Shown here one piece after another: positions 53,498 to 62,535 of a stretch of DNA of 64,000 nt (positions within the stretch are counted from its first letter, which is position 1; every line of letters begins with the position of its first letter). The translations under genes and the position numbers were made by a program. This DNA is from Streptomyces spirodelae (lineage in GTDB: Bacteria; Actinomycetota; Actinomycetes; Streptomycetales; Streptomycetaceae). The notes under the pieces are model-generated. The model worked only from the letters and a program-made list of their open reading frames with translations, was not told the DNA's origin and made no database searches. The DNA lies in the NCBI RefSeq assembly GCF_017676385.1, contig NZ_JAFFZN010000003.1, positions 124,001 to 188,000 of the forward strand. The letters run 5' to 3'.

Positions 53498-56365
53498 TCA
53501 GGTACCGGGGCCGCCGCCGGGAGTACCTCCGGGATCGCCGCCGGTGCTGCTGTCGCCGCCGCCGGGGTCGCCGCCCGGGTCACCCCCTGGGTCGCCGCCG
53601 TCGACGCCGCCGATCTCGGGGATGCTCGGCCCGGTGCTGGTCGGCGGTGCGCTGGTCGGCGGTGCGGGGGACGAGGGCTGGTCGCTGGGCTCCTGGGACT
53701 GCGACGGCTCGTCGCTCGGCTCGTCGGACGGCGGCTCGGAGGTCGGGCCCGAGCTGGACGGCGGCTGGCTGCCGGGGATGTTGCCGGCGCCCGCCGTGTC
53801 CAGGTCGAAGTCCTTGACCGGGCGGCCCTCCAGCGCCTTCTTGGTGTAGGCGGCCCAGATCTGTGTCGGATAGCCGCCGCCGTTGACGCGCGGCTGGCCG
53901 CCGGCGCCGTACAGCGGCTCCTGCACGGCCGTCTTCGGGTGCTGGCCCATCACCGCGATGACGGTGGACAGGTCCGGGGTGTAGCCGGCGAACCAGGCGG
54001 CCTTGTCCTCCTCGGCGGTGCCGGTCTTGCCGGCCGCCGGGCGGCCTGCCGCCTGCGCCGCCGTGCCGGTGCCGCCCTGGACGACGCCGCGCATCGTGGC
54101 CGTCGTGGCGTCGGCCGCGGCCCGCGGTACGGCCTGCTTGGGATCGTGGTCGGGCAGGTTGACGACCTCGCTGCCGCGGGTGGCCTTCTGCACCATGCTG
54201 TAGTGGCCGTGCTTGCCGTGGTTGGCGAGCGTGGCGTACGCCTCGGCCATGTCCAGCGGCGAGGCCGTGGTCACACCGAGCGCGATGGAGCCGTTCTCGG
54301 CGAAGTTGGGCACCTCCCGGGGGATGCCCAGATCGATCGCGGTCTCCTTGACCTTCTTGGGGCCCACATCGATGCCCATCTGGGCGAAGACGCTGTTGAC
54401 CGACTTGTCCATGGCCTCGGAGACGGGGATCTTCCCGTAGGAGTGGTGGTCCTCGTTGGCCGGCGCGTAGCCGGTGCCCTGGCCGTTGCTGACCACCTCG
54501 CGCTTGTTGGTGCCGTCGTAGACGGTGTTCGCGCGGATGGGCCGGCCGTCCTGGGTGGTGGACTTGTGCTGGATGGCAGCGGTGAACAGGAACGGCTTGA
54601 ACGTGGAGCCGACCTGGTAGTCGCGGCGGGTCGCGTTGTTCGTGTACTGCTTGGTGAAGCCGATGCCGCCGTACATCGCGACGACCTTGCCGGTCTTCGG
54701 GTCCACCGAGGCACCGCCCGCGCGCACGTACCTGTCCACCTTGCGGTTCTTCTTGTCCAGCTTCGACATCAGCTTGTCGTTGACCGCGTCGCGCATGGCC
54801 TTCTGCTTCTTCGGCTGGAACGTGGTGGTGATCCGGAAGCCGCCGGCCGCGAGCCGCTGCTCGTCGATGATCTTGTTGTTGATCAGGTAGTTCCTGACCG
54901 CCCAGACCAGATAGCCGCGCTCACCCGACATGTTCCGCGGCGGCTTGACCCGGCCCGGCTCGGGGAACTTCATGTCCGCGCGCTTGCTCTTGCTCAGCCA
55001 GCCCTTCTCGACCATGCCGTCCAGCACGTAGTTCCAGCGGGCGACGGCGCGCTCCTTGTTCTCCGGGTGGGCGCGGGTGTCGTAGGCGTTGGGCGAATTG
55101 ACCAGCGCCGCCAGATAGGCGCCCTCGGCCGGGGTCAGCTCGCTGACGTCCTTGTTGTAGTAGGCGTGCGCCGCCGACTGGATGCCGTAGGCGTTGCGGC
55201 CGAAGTAGCTGGTGTTGAGGTAGCCCTGGAGGATGTCGTCCTTGCTGACCTCGTTGTCCAGCTTCAGCGCGATGAAGAACTCCTTCGCCTTACGAGTGAT
55301 CGTCTGGTCCTGGCTCAGGTAGTAGTTCTTCACGTACTGCTGGGTGATCGTGGAGCCGGACTGCCGCTCGCCGCCGGTGAGCATGTTCCAGCCGGCGCGT
55401 GCCATCGCCTGCGGATCGACGGCGGACTCGTTGTAGAAGTCGCGGTCCTCGGCGGCCAGCACCGCGTGCTGCGTGGCCTTCGGCACCTGGTCGAGGGTGA
55501 TGTTCTCCCGGTTGATGTCGCCGTCCCTGGCGATCTGGCTGCCGTCCGCGTACAGGTAGACATTGGTCTGCGCGGCGGCGGCCTTGTTCGGAGGCGGGAT
55601 GCTCACCAGCAGATAGCCGGTGACCAGCGCGCCGGAGACCAGCAGCACGATCAGCAGGACGCCGCCCAGCACCATCCGCCAGGTGGGCAGCAGTCTGCGC
55701 CAGCCGGTCCGGCGGCGCTGCTGCTTCTTCATCGCCTTCTTGGCCTTCTTGGCGGCCTTCGGGTCCTGGGGGCCCTGGGCGTCGTGCGCGGCGGAAGTGT
55801 TCTCCATGAGGCTGCCGCTCTCCTCGGGTGGGGGGCTGCCCTGCGCCGGGCCCTGCCCCACCGGCATGGCGGCCGTCGCGGCCGGTCCCTCGGGTGGTGG
55901 CGGAGCGGGCTGCGGGGGCGGGGTGGGCTCCGTCGGCGGGGCGGTCCGCCCGGGCGCGGATATCGGACCCCCGCCCGACGTGGGGGAGCCGCCGCCCGAG
56001 GCGCCGGGGCCGTTGTCGGGGGTGCCGGGGCCCTCGTCCGGGTTGCCGGTGCCGCCTGCCGGCCGCTGGGCGTCATGTCTCGCGGCGGCCTCGTCGGCGT
56101 CCCCGGGGTGCTGCCCGGCGTTCTTCGCCGTCTCCGCGGATTCCTGGGAAGCCGCTGCCCCCTCGGGAGCCCCGGCGCTCTCCTCGGGAGCCCCGGCGCT
56201 CTCCTCGGGAGCCCCGGCGCTCTCGTCGGCGGCACCGCTGCTCTGCTCAGGGGCCCCCGCGCCCTTCCCCGCGCCTTCGGCGGGCTGCCGTGCGGGGGTC
56301 TCTTCTGGCGGGCCGTCCGACTCCGGCTCCCGGCCTTCGGCGTCGCTGTTCGGCTCGTCACTCAT
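53498..56365 (-). CDS. Bifunctional penicillin-binding protein (class A)
   Basis: 955 residues, ATG at 56365. Residues 1–215 are disordered Glu/Pro/Ala/Gly-rich with repeats of 'ESAGAPE'. One membrane span (~222–250) follows. GT51 glycosyltransferase with 'EDRDFYN' and 'QSGSTITQQYVKNYYL'. Transpeptidase with S-x-x-K in 'GSTFKPF', S-x-N in 'DKSVNSVF' and 'GKTGTAEE'. The tail of ~100 residues is Ser/Pro/Glu then Gly/Asp-rich. It polymerises and cross-links peptidoglycan at the cell membrane. Confidence 0.95.
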   Translation of the reverse strand: MSDEPNSDAEGREPESDGPPEETPARQPAEGAGKGAGAPEQSSGAADESAGAPEESAGAPEESAGAPEGAAASQESAETAKNAGQHPGDADEAAARHDAQRPAGGTGNPDEGPGTPDNGPGASGGGSPTSGGGPISAPGRTAPPTEPTPPPQPAPPPPEGPAATAAMPVGQGPAQGSPPPEESGSLMENTSAAHDAQGPQDPKAAKKAKKAMKKQQRRRTGWRRLLPTWRMVLGGVLLIVLLVSGALVTGYLLVSIPPPNKAAAAQTNVYLYADGSQIARDGDINRENITLDQVPKATQHAVLAAEDRDFYNESAVDPQAMARAGWNMLTGGERQSGSTITQQYVKNYYLSQDQTITRKAKEFFIALKLDNEVSKDDILQGYLNTSYFGRNAYGIQSAAHAYYNKDVSELTPAEGAYLAALVNSPNAYDTRAHPENKERAVARWNYVLDGMVEKGWLSKSKRADMKFPEPGRVKPPRNMSGERGYLVWAVRNYLINNKIIDEQRLAAGGFRITTTFQPKKQKAMRDAVNDKLMSKLDKKNRKVDRYVRAGGASVDPKTGKVVAMYGGIGFTKQYTNNATRRDYQVGSTFKPFLFTAAIQHKSTTQDGRPIRANTVYDGTNKREVVSNGQGTGYAPANEDHHSYGKIPVSEAMDKSVNSVFAQMGIDVGPKKVKETAIDLGIPREVPNFAENGSIALGVTTASPLDMAEAYATLANHGKHGHYSMVQKATRGSEVVNLPDHDPKQAVPRAAADATTATMRGVVQGGTGTAAQAAGRPAAGKTGTAEEDKAAWFAGYTPDLSTVIAVMGQHPKTAVQEPLYGAGGQPRVNGGGYPTQIWAAYTKKALEGRPVKDFDLDTAGAGNIPGSQPPSSSGPTSEPPSDEPSDEPSQSQEPSDQPSSPAPPTSAPPTSTGPSIPEIGGVDGGDPGGDPGGDPGGGDSSTGGDPGGTPGGGPGT

Positions 56366-56583
56366 GTCTGCAGGGACTCCTCGTCCAATGGCGGGCGATG
56401 CTGGTACGCCCCGTAGAACACTGTCGCACCCTCCGCACCGGAGACCGCCCTCGGGGCCGTAGCCCGGCCCGGTGGATATTCGATGGTCGCCCACCCGGCC
56501 CGTGAGCTAGGCTCCCTGGCTTCGCTCGCGCACGGTGCTCGTACGGAAGTGCTATTGGGAAGACGGTAGAGGGGCTCGAAAGG

Positions 56584-57390
56584 ATGCATCTGCTCCGTCT
56601 CAATTTCGCCGTAGCCCTCAGCGGTTTCCGGCGCTACGCCACCTACCGCGTCGCCACGGCAGCCGGCGTGTTCACCAACACCGTCTTCGGCTTCATTCTC
56701 GCCTATACCTTCATCGCCCTCTGGCACACCCATCCCCACCTGGGCGGATACGACCAGAGCCAGGCGCTGACCTTCGTCTGGACCGGTCAGGCGCTGCTGG
56801 CTGCGGCCGCGCTGATGGGCGGTGGCTTCCAGGACGAATTCCACGAACGGATCAGAAACGGCGATGTCGCCATAGACCTCTACCGGCCGATCGACCTCCA
56901 GCTGTGGTGGCTCGCCTCCGACCTGGGGCGGGCCGCGTTCCAGCTGCTGGGCCGCGGTGTGGTGCCGCTGGCCGTCGGTGCCCTCGCCTTCGACCTGGCA
57001 CTGCCCGCCTCTCCGCGGCGGTGGCTGCTGTTCCTGCCGTCCGTGCTGCTGGCCGTCGTCGTCAGCTTCGCACTGCGCTACCTCTTCGCGCTGTGCGGTT
57101 TCTGGCTGCTGGACGCGACAGGGCTCAACGCCCTCTCCGCCCTGCTGAGCCTCTTCTTCTCCGGGATGCTGCTGCCGCTGACCGTCTTCCCCGGCGCCCT
57201 CGGCGAGGTGGCGCGCCTGCTGCCGTGGTCGGCGACGCTCCAGGTGCCCGCCGACGTGCTGATGGGCACCCAGCCCGGCTCGGCCGGGGCGGGGCTCGCC
57301 TTCCAGGCGGGGTGGGCGCTGGTGCTGCTGACCGCCGGGCGGCTGCTGCAGACCGTCGCGACCCGCAAGGTGGTGGTCCAGGGTGGCTGA
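56584..57390 (+). CDS. ABC-2 type permease subunit 1
   Basis: 268 residues, ATG behind GAAAGG. Six membrane spans; starts 'LNFAVALSGFRRYATYRVAT', then 'LTFVWTGQALLAAAALMGGGFQDEF', 'GDVAIDLYRPIDLQLWWLASDLGRA'. Belongs to the group of ABC-2 permeases found as two different permeases plus one ATPase. It overlaps the second permease by 8 bases. The substrate is unknown. Confidence 0.88.
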   Translation: MHLLRLNFAVALSGFRRYATYRVATAAGVFTNTVFGFILAYTFIALWHTHPHLGGYDQSQALTFVWTGQALLAAAALMGGGFQDEFHERIRNGDVAIDLYRPIDLQLWWLASDLGRAAFQLLGRGVVPLAVGALAFDLALPASPRRWLLFLPSVLLAVVVSFALRYLFALCGFWLLDATGLNALSALLSLFFSGMLLPLTVFPGALGEVARLLPWSATLQVPADVLMGTQPGSAGAGLAFQAGWALVLLTAGRLLQTVATRKVVVQGG

Positions 57391-58255
57391 CGGAAAGCCG
57401 CGCTCGCTGAGCCCAGGTCCGGGCGGTCGCCTCGGCACGCTGCTGGACGACGCGGTCTGGGGGCTGCGGGCCTACGGCTTCATCGTGGCGATGTGGGTGC
57501 GCTCGACGATGGCCTACCGCGCCTCCTTTCTGATCATGCTGGCGGCCAACTTCGCGACGGCGGGCCTCGACTTCGCCGCCATCATGATCATGTTCGCGCA
57601 GGTGGATGCGCTGGGCGGCTTCACGCTGCCCGAGGTCGCCTTCCTCTACGGCACCTCCTGCGTCGCCTTCGGCCTGTCCGACCTGCTGCTGGGCACGGCC
57701 GAGCGGGTCGGGCGCCGGGTGCGCGACGGCACCATGGACGTACTGCTGACCCGTCCCGTGCCCGTGCTCAGCCAGCTGGCTGCCGACCGCTTCGCGCTGC
57801 GCAGGCTGGGCCGGGTCATCCAGGGCTCGCTGGTGCTGGGCTGGTCCCTGACCCGGCTGGAGGTGGACTGGACGCCGGGCCGCGTCGCGCTGCTCGCCTC
57901 CATGGTGCTGTGCGGCGCCGCCATCTTCGGCTGTCTGTTCGTCGTCGGCGGTGCCTTCCAGTTCTGGGCGCAGGACGCCTCCGAGGTGCAGAACGCCTTC
58001 ACCTACGGCGGAACGACGCTGCTGCAGTACCCGCCCACCGTCTTCGGCAAGGACCTGGTGCGCGGAGTGACGTTCGTGGTGCCGCTGGCCTTCGTCAACT
58101 GGCTGCCGGCCCTGCGTCTGCTGGGCCGGGACGATCCACTGGGCCTGCCGGACTGGCTCGACCTCGCCGCCCCCGCCGTGGCACTGCTGTGCTGCGCGGT
58201 GACGGGTCTGGTGTGGCGGGCGGGGCTGCGCGCGTACCGGAGCACGGGAAGCTGA
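57383..58255 (+). CDS. ABC-2 type permease subunit 2
   Basis: 290 residues from a GTG inside the end of the first permease. About six spans with 'GTMDVLLTRPVPVLSQLAADRF' resembling the permease 1 region 'GDVAIDLYRPIDLQLWWLASD', which shows the two are ancient duplicates. Heterodimer partner of permease 1. Confidence 0.88.
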   Translation: MADGKPRSLSPGPGGRLGTLLDDAVWGLRAYGFIVAMWVRSTMAYRASFLIMLAANFATAGLDFAAIMIMFAQVDALGGFTLPEVAFLYGTSCVAFGLSDLLLGTAERVGRRVRDGTMDVLLTRPVPVLSQLAADRFALRRLGRVIQGSLVLGWSLTRLEVDWTPGRVALLASMVLCGAAIFGCLFVVGGAFQFWAQDASEVQNAFTYGGTTLLQYPPTVFGKDLVRGVTFVVPLAFVNWLPALRLLGRDDPLGLPDWLDLAAPAVALLCCAVTGLVWRAGLRAYRSTGS

Positions 58256-58278
58256 ACGGAAGAGAGGACAGACGAGCC

Positions 58279-59244
58279 GTGGACGACGCGGACGGCGCCT
58301 TCATCGACGTACGGGACCTGACCAAGACCTTCACGGTGCGCCGCCGGAGCGGCCTGCTGCGCCGGACCGCCACCCGGGTGCACGCCGTCGACGGCATCTC
58401 CTTCGTGCTCCGGCGCGGCGAGATGACCGGCTTCATCGGGCCCAACGGCGCCGGCAAGTCGACCACCGTCAAGATGCTCACCGGCATCCTCACCCCCACC
58501 TCGGGCCGGCTGCGGGTCGCGGGAGTCGACCCCTGGCGCGAACGCACCCGGCTGGTGCGGCGCATCGGTGTCGTCTTCGGCCAGCGCACCACCCTGTGGT
58601 GGGACCTGCCGCTGCGCGACTCCTACGGGCTGGTCCGCCGGATGTACCGCATCCCGCGGGCCCGGTTCGAGGAGAACCTGGCGCGCTGCGTGGAACTGCT
58701 GGAGCTGGGCGACCTGCTGGACGTGCCGGTGCGGCAGCTCTCGCTGGGGCAGCGGATGCGCGGGGACATCACCGCGGCGCTGCTGCACGACCCCGATGTG
58801 CTCTACCTGGACGAGCCGACGATCGGCCTGGACATCGTCAGCAAGGCCAGGGTCCGGCAGTTCCTGCTCACCCTCAACGCCGAGCGGGGCACCACCGTGC
58901 TGCTGACCACCCACGACCTGAGCGATATCGAGCAGTTGTGCGAGCGGGTGGTGGTCATCGACCACGGCCGGCTGATGTACGACGGGCCGCTGGCGGGCCT
59001 GCACGAGGTGGGCCGCGGGGAGCGCACCCTGGTGGTGGACCTGGAACGCGAGCTGCCGCCCATAGAGGGCATCCCCGGCGCCCGCACGGTCCGCACCGAG
59101 GGCCCCCGCCAGTGGCTGGCCTTCCCGGCCTCCGCGAGTGCCGCTCCGCTGGTCTCCCGGCTGGCGGCGGAGTACCCGCTGGTGGATCTGTCCATCCGGG
59201 AGCCGGACATCGAGGACGTCATCGCCCGGATGTACGCGGGTTGA
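58279..59244 (+). CDS. ABC transporter ATPase
   Basis: 321 residues, GTG after AGAGGAC. Walker A 'GPNGAGKST', Q-loop 'VFGQRTTLWWDLPLRDS', signature 'LSLGQRMRGDITAAL', Walker B 'VLYLDEPTIGLD', H-loop 'LLTTHDL'. C-terminal ~75 residues form an extra domain. Together with two permeases it makes a full transporter; the set resembles the widespread actinobacterial 'ABC-2 exporter of unknown substrate' group. Confidence 0.93.
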   Translation: MDDADGAFIDVRDLTKTFTVRRRSGLLRRTATRVHAVDGISFVLRRGEMTGFIGPNGAGKSTTVKMLTGILTPTSGRLRVAGVDPWRERTRLVRRIGVVFGQRTTLWWDLPLRDSYGLVRRMYRIPRARFEENLARCVELLELGDLLDVPVRQLSLGQRMRGDITAALLHDPDVLYLDEPTIGLDIVSKARVRQFLLTLNAERGTTVLLTTHDLSDIEQLCERVVVIDHGRLMYDGPLAGLHEVGRGERTLVVDLERELPPIEGIPGARTVRTEGPRQWLAFPASASAAPLVSRLAAEYPLVDLSIREPDIEDVIARMYAG

Positions 59245-59250
59245 AGCGGC

Positions 59251-59280
59251 CGCCCTGTCAGGGGCGCGGGCAACTGCGGA
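59251..59280 (+). repeat. Dispersed hairpin repeat, short core only
   Basis: CGCCCTGTCAGGGGCGCGGGCAACTGCG: only the hairpin and the GGGGAACTGCGCG-like block remain, with a degenerate arm. Lies between the converging ABC ATPase and the GDSL hydrolase. Confidence 0.65.
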
Positions 59281-59282
59281 CC

Positions 59283-60593
59283 TCAGAGCTTCGCCGGGCG
59301 GGAGCCCTTCAGCGTCTTGAGGTCCAGCGCCTGGGCCATCGCCCGGTACCCGTTGTCGCTCGGGTGCAGATGGTCCCCCGAGTCGTACGCCGCGCGCAGC
59401 CGCTGCGGATGCGCAGGATCGCGCAGGGCCGCGTCGAAGTCGACCACGTCGTCGTACACCTTCCCCTTGCGGATCTCGGCGTTGACGGCCTGTCGGACGG
59501 CCTCCATCCGGGGGGTGTACCCACGGTGCCCGCCGAACGGGGTGAGCGTGCCGCCGACGACGCGCAGTCCCCGGCTGTGCGCCTGGCGCACGAGGTCCCG
59601 CAGTCCGTTGACGATCTTCTGCGGATCGCGCTGCCGGGGCGGCTTGATGATGTCGTTGAGGCCCATCTCGACGACGACCACCTTGACGCCCGTACGCGAG
59701 AGCACGTCCCGGCTCATCCGCGTCAGCGCGCTCGGCCCGTTGTTGGGCGAGAACTTGCTGCCATCGACCAGGACCCGGTTGCCGCTGATACCGGAGTTGA
59801 GGACGCTCAGCCGGGGTGCGTCGCGTTCGGTGCGCAGCCGCTCGGCCAGGAAGTCGGTCCAGCGCCGGTTGGCGCCGGGGCTGGAGGTGATGCCGTCGGT
59901 GATCGAGTCGCCCAGCACCGCGACGGCACCCTGCGTCTCGGAGCTCCACACGTCGACGCCGGTGAGGTAGCGCCAGTACGGGCTCTGCTGGTTGAACGCG
60001 GTACCCGAGGTGTCCTCGGCGCGGTCACCCGCGGCCACATAGCTGGTCTGCCGCGCGTAGGGGTGGTAGGTCACAGGCCCTGACGGAGTGGGCGAGTAGG
60101 TGGTGACCAGCAGGTCGGCGGCGTGCGGCACGTTCAGCCGGACCGCGTCGCTGGTGACCTCTCCGCCGGCCGGGATGGTGACCGAGGTCTTGTTGCCGAA
60201 GGTGAGCCGGCGCATGCTGCCGGCCGCGGCCGTGGGGTTGCTGGGGGCCGCGGCGAGGGCGACGCTCGCGTGGGTGATGGTCAGCGGGCGGTTGCCGAAC
60301 AGGTTGGAGAGCTGCACCCGGGCCTGGGTGCCGCCCACCGAGGTGTGCACGACGTTCCGTATCGACATGTTCGCGAAGCCGTCCCGGGAGTGCGGTTCGG
60401 CCGCCGCGGGGGCAGCCGCCCAGGTGCCCACCCAGTTGCCCGAGGAGGCGGGCGCCGCCGAGTTGCGTGCCTGCGGTGAGTCCTCGCCCAGCCCGCTGCC
60501 CTTGCTGCCCGCTCCGATGAATATCGCGGTCGAGACGAGGACCACGATCGCCGCCAGTCCGGCGAGCAGGGCATAGCCCATGTTCCTGGTCAC
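59283..60593 (-). CDS. GDSL/SGNH-type hydrolase, membrane-anchored or secreted
   Basis: About 436 residues from a GTG at 60593 with GAGGAG about 11 bases upstream; an ATG at 60653 would add a cationic tail. N-terminal helix 'MGYALLAGLAAIVVLVSTAIFI' is a signal/anchor. SGNH motifs: 'VLGDSITDG' (Ser/Gly of block I), 'GISGNRVL' (Asn of block III), and a late 'SGDHLHPSDNGY' with Asp/His. An esterase or deacetylase on the cell surface; substrate unknown. The DUF445 gene is divergent. Confidence 0.88.
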   Translation of the reverse strand: MTRNMGYALLAGLAAIVVLVSTAIFIGAGSKGSGLGEDSPQARNSAAPASSGNWVGTWAAAPAAAEPHSRDGFANMSIRNVVHTSVGGTQARVQLSNLFGNRPLTITHASVALAAAPSNPTAAAGSMRRLTFGNKTSVTIPAGGEVTSDAVRLNVPHAADLLVTTYSPTPSGPVTYHPYARQTSYVAAGDRAEDTSGTAFNQQSPYWRYLTGVDVWSSETQGAVAVLGDSITDGITSSPGANRRWTDFLAERLRTERDAPRLSVLNSGISGNRVLVDGSKFSPNNGPSALTRMSRDVLSRTGVKVVVVEMGLNDIIKPPRQRDPQKIVNGLRDLVRQAHSRGLRVVGGTLTPFGGHRGYTPRMEAVRQAVNAEIRKGKVYDDVVDFDAALRDPAHPQRLRAAYDSGDHLHPSDNGYRAMAQALDLKTLKGSRPAKL

Positions 60594-60932
60594 GCGCGAT
60601 GGTTCTCCTCGGGCTGCACGGAGCCCGCGGCTCCGGGTGGTCTGCGGTGCCATGATCCCACGATCGGGGCACGGCGCCCGCTGGGGGGCCGTACGCCGAC
60701 CGGGCAGTCGACGGATCGTTCCCCCGGCACCTGGTCCTTGCTGATGGCGTTTCACTGCTGCCGCTCACACAGACGCGGAAGAGCCTCGGTCCGTTCCCCT
60801 TGATGCCTTGGGAGGGAGAATGTCCCTCCCCGCGCCGTGCGCGCACCGCGCGGAGCGGGTACCCGCCGGCTCCGGAACATCCGCCGGTGTCGAGGGCGTG
60901 GCCAGGGGCGATGCAGGGGGAGGGTGGAGCGG
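60594..60932. other. 339-bp divergent region before DUF445 and GDSL genes
   Basis: No gene seen. A perfect 8-bp hairpin GGGAGGGA-gaatg-TCCCTCCC lies at 60810–60830, halfway between the two start codons, where it could act as operator or barrier between divergent promoters. Confidence 0.55.
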
Positions 60933-62378
60933 ATGGAACCGACGACGGAGGGCCGGCGGCCCGATGGTGAGGAGGCCCACGTGAGAGCGATCACACGCGG
61001 ACGGGCCGCGCCCCGGCACCTGCCCGGCGCCGGGGAGGCAACGCTGCGCCGAACGGGTGTGAAGGCGCCGGGCACCGACGCACCCGGCGGCGGAGGGCTG
61101 CGAGGGCCGGGTGGCATCGGCGGTTTCACCCCGGCCGACGAGGAGCGGCGGCGCGGCGTACGGCGGATGAAGACGATCGCGACGGGCGCCCTGCTGCTGA
61201 TGGCCACGGTCTTCGTGCTGGCCAAGTGGGCGCAGCACGCGGGCGCCGGGCCCTGGACCGGCTATGTCGCGGCCGCAGCCGAGGCCGGAATGGTGGGTGC
61301 GCTCGCCGACTGGTTCGCCGTCACGGCGCTCTTCCGGCACCCGATGGGGCTGCCGATCCCGCACACGGCGATCATTCCGACCAAGAAGGACCAACTCGGC
61401 CAGAGCCTCGGAGACTTCGTCGGGGAGAACTTCCTGGCCGGTGACGTCGTACGGGACCGGCTGCGCGCCGTCGGCATCAGCAGTCGGCTCGGCGCCTGGC
61501 TCGCCCGGCCCGAGCACGCGGACCGGGTGACGGCCGAACTGGCCACGGCGCTGCGCGGGGCGCTCACCGTACTGCGCGACTCGGATGTCCAGGCGGTCGT
61601 CAGCGAGGCGATCACCCGCCGCGCCACCGCCAAGGAGGTGGCGCCCGGGCTCGGCGCGATGCTGGAGAGGATCGTCGCGGACGGCGGCCACCGCCGGGTG
61701 GTCGATCTGGTGTGCACCCGGGCCGCCGAGTGGCTGCGCGAGCACGGCGACTCGGTCATGGGCGCGGTCGCGGGGGGTGCGCCCGGCTGGACACCGAAGT
61801 TCGTGGACCGGAAGGTCGGTGAGCGCGTCTACCGCGAACTCCTGCGGTTCGTCACCGAGATGCGGGACATGCCCGACCATCCGGCGCGCGGCGCCGTCGA
61901 CCGCTTCCTGACCGACTTCGCCGCCGACCTCCGGTCCGACCCGGACACCCGTGCCCGGGTGGAGCGGCTGAAGAACGACACCCTGGCCCGCGACGAGGTG
62001 CAGGACCTGATCGCCTCGGTGTGGGGCGCGGTACGGGCCATGCTGGTGGCCGCGGCCGAGGACGAGCGCAGCGAACTGCGGATTCGGGCCCGGGCCGCGC
62101 TGCTGTCGCTGGGAGGGCGGCTCGCCGCCGACGGGCGGCTGCGCTCGAAGGTGGACGGCTGGATCGAGGGCGCCGCGGTGCATCTGGTGACCACTTACCG
62201 GGACGAGATCACCTCGCTGATCTCGGAGACGGTCGCCGGCTGGGACGCCGAGCACACCTCCAGGAAGATCGAGGCCCATATCGGCCGGGACCTCCAGTTC
62301 ATCCGGATCAACGGCACGGTCGTCGGCTCGCTGGCCGGTCTCACGATCTACACGGCGGCCCGGCTGTTCGGGGTCTAG
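60933..62378 (+). CDS. DUF445 membrane protein
   Basis: 481 residues, ATG behind GGAGGGTGGAG. Hydrophilic 70-residue head, then one span ('TIATGALLLMATVFVLAKWA') and a typical DUF445 start 'GYVAAAAEAGMVGALADWFAVTALFRHPMGLPIPHTAIIP'. The long helical body ends with a C-terminal span. Function unknown; DUF445 includes YheB of B. subtilis. Confidence 0.88.
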   Translation: MEPTTEGRRPDGEEAHVRAITRGRAAPRHLPGAGEATLRRTGVKAPGTDAPGGGGLRGPGGIGGFTPADEERRRGVRRMKTIATGALLLMATVFVLAKWAQHAGAGPWTGYVAAAAEAGMVGALADWFAVTALFRHPMGLPIPHTAIIPTKKDQLGQSLGDFVGENFLAGDVVRDRLRAVGISSRLGAWLARPEHADRVTAELATALRGALTVLRDSDVQAVVSEAITRRATAKEVAPGLGAMLERIVADGGHRRVVDLVCTRAAEWLREHGDSVMGAVAGGAPGWTPKFVDRKVGERVYRELLRFVTEMRDMPDHPARGAVDRFLTDFAADLRSDPDTRARVERLKNDTLARDEVQDLIASVWGAVRAMLVAAAEDERSELRIRARAALLSLGGRLAADGRLRSKVDGWIEGAAVHLVTTYRDEITSLISETVAGWDAEHTSRKIEAHIGRDLQFIRINGTVVGSLAGLTIYTAARLFGV

Positions 62379-62399
62379 GTCCGCACTGTTCCCGCCACT

Positions 62400-62440
62400 G
62401 ATTCCGTGGCGGTCCGCAACCGATTCCGGAATCGATTCCG
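62400..62440. promoter_or_regulatory. GATTCCG repeats upstream of the FAH-family gene
   Basis: GATTCCG occurs at 62400, 62422 and 62434, the last two linked by an inverted CGGAATC; CGATTCCGGAATCG (62421–62434) is a perfect 14-bp palindrome. This is 100–135 bp upstream of the start codon. A dimeric regulator site is plausible. Confidence 0.5.
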
Positions 62441-62535
62441 TGCCGCGGAAGTTACGGTCCAGTACGTGAACAGTCTCTTGTGGTTCTGAACACCCTCTTG
62501 GAGGATCAGCTGATTCGCCTGGGAGGGAGAGTCAC

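Noticed and set aside
53939..56416. Long plus-strand frame opposite the penicillin-binding protein
   Set aside because: Val/Leu/Gly/Asp-rich shadow; the minus strand holds all penicillin-binding motifs.
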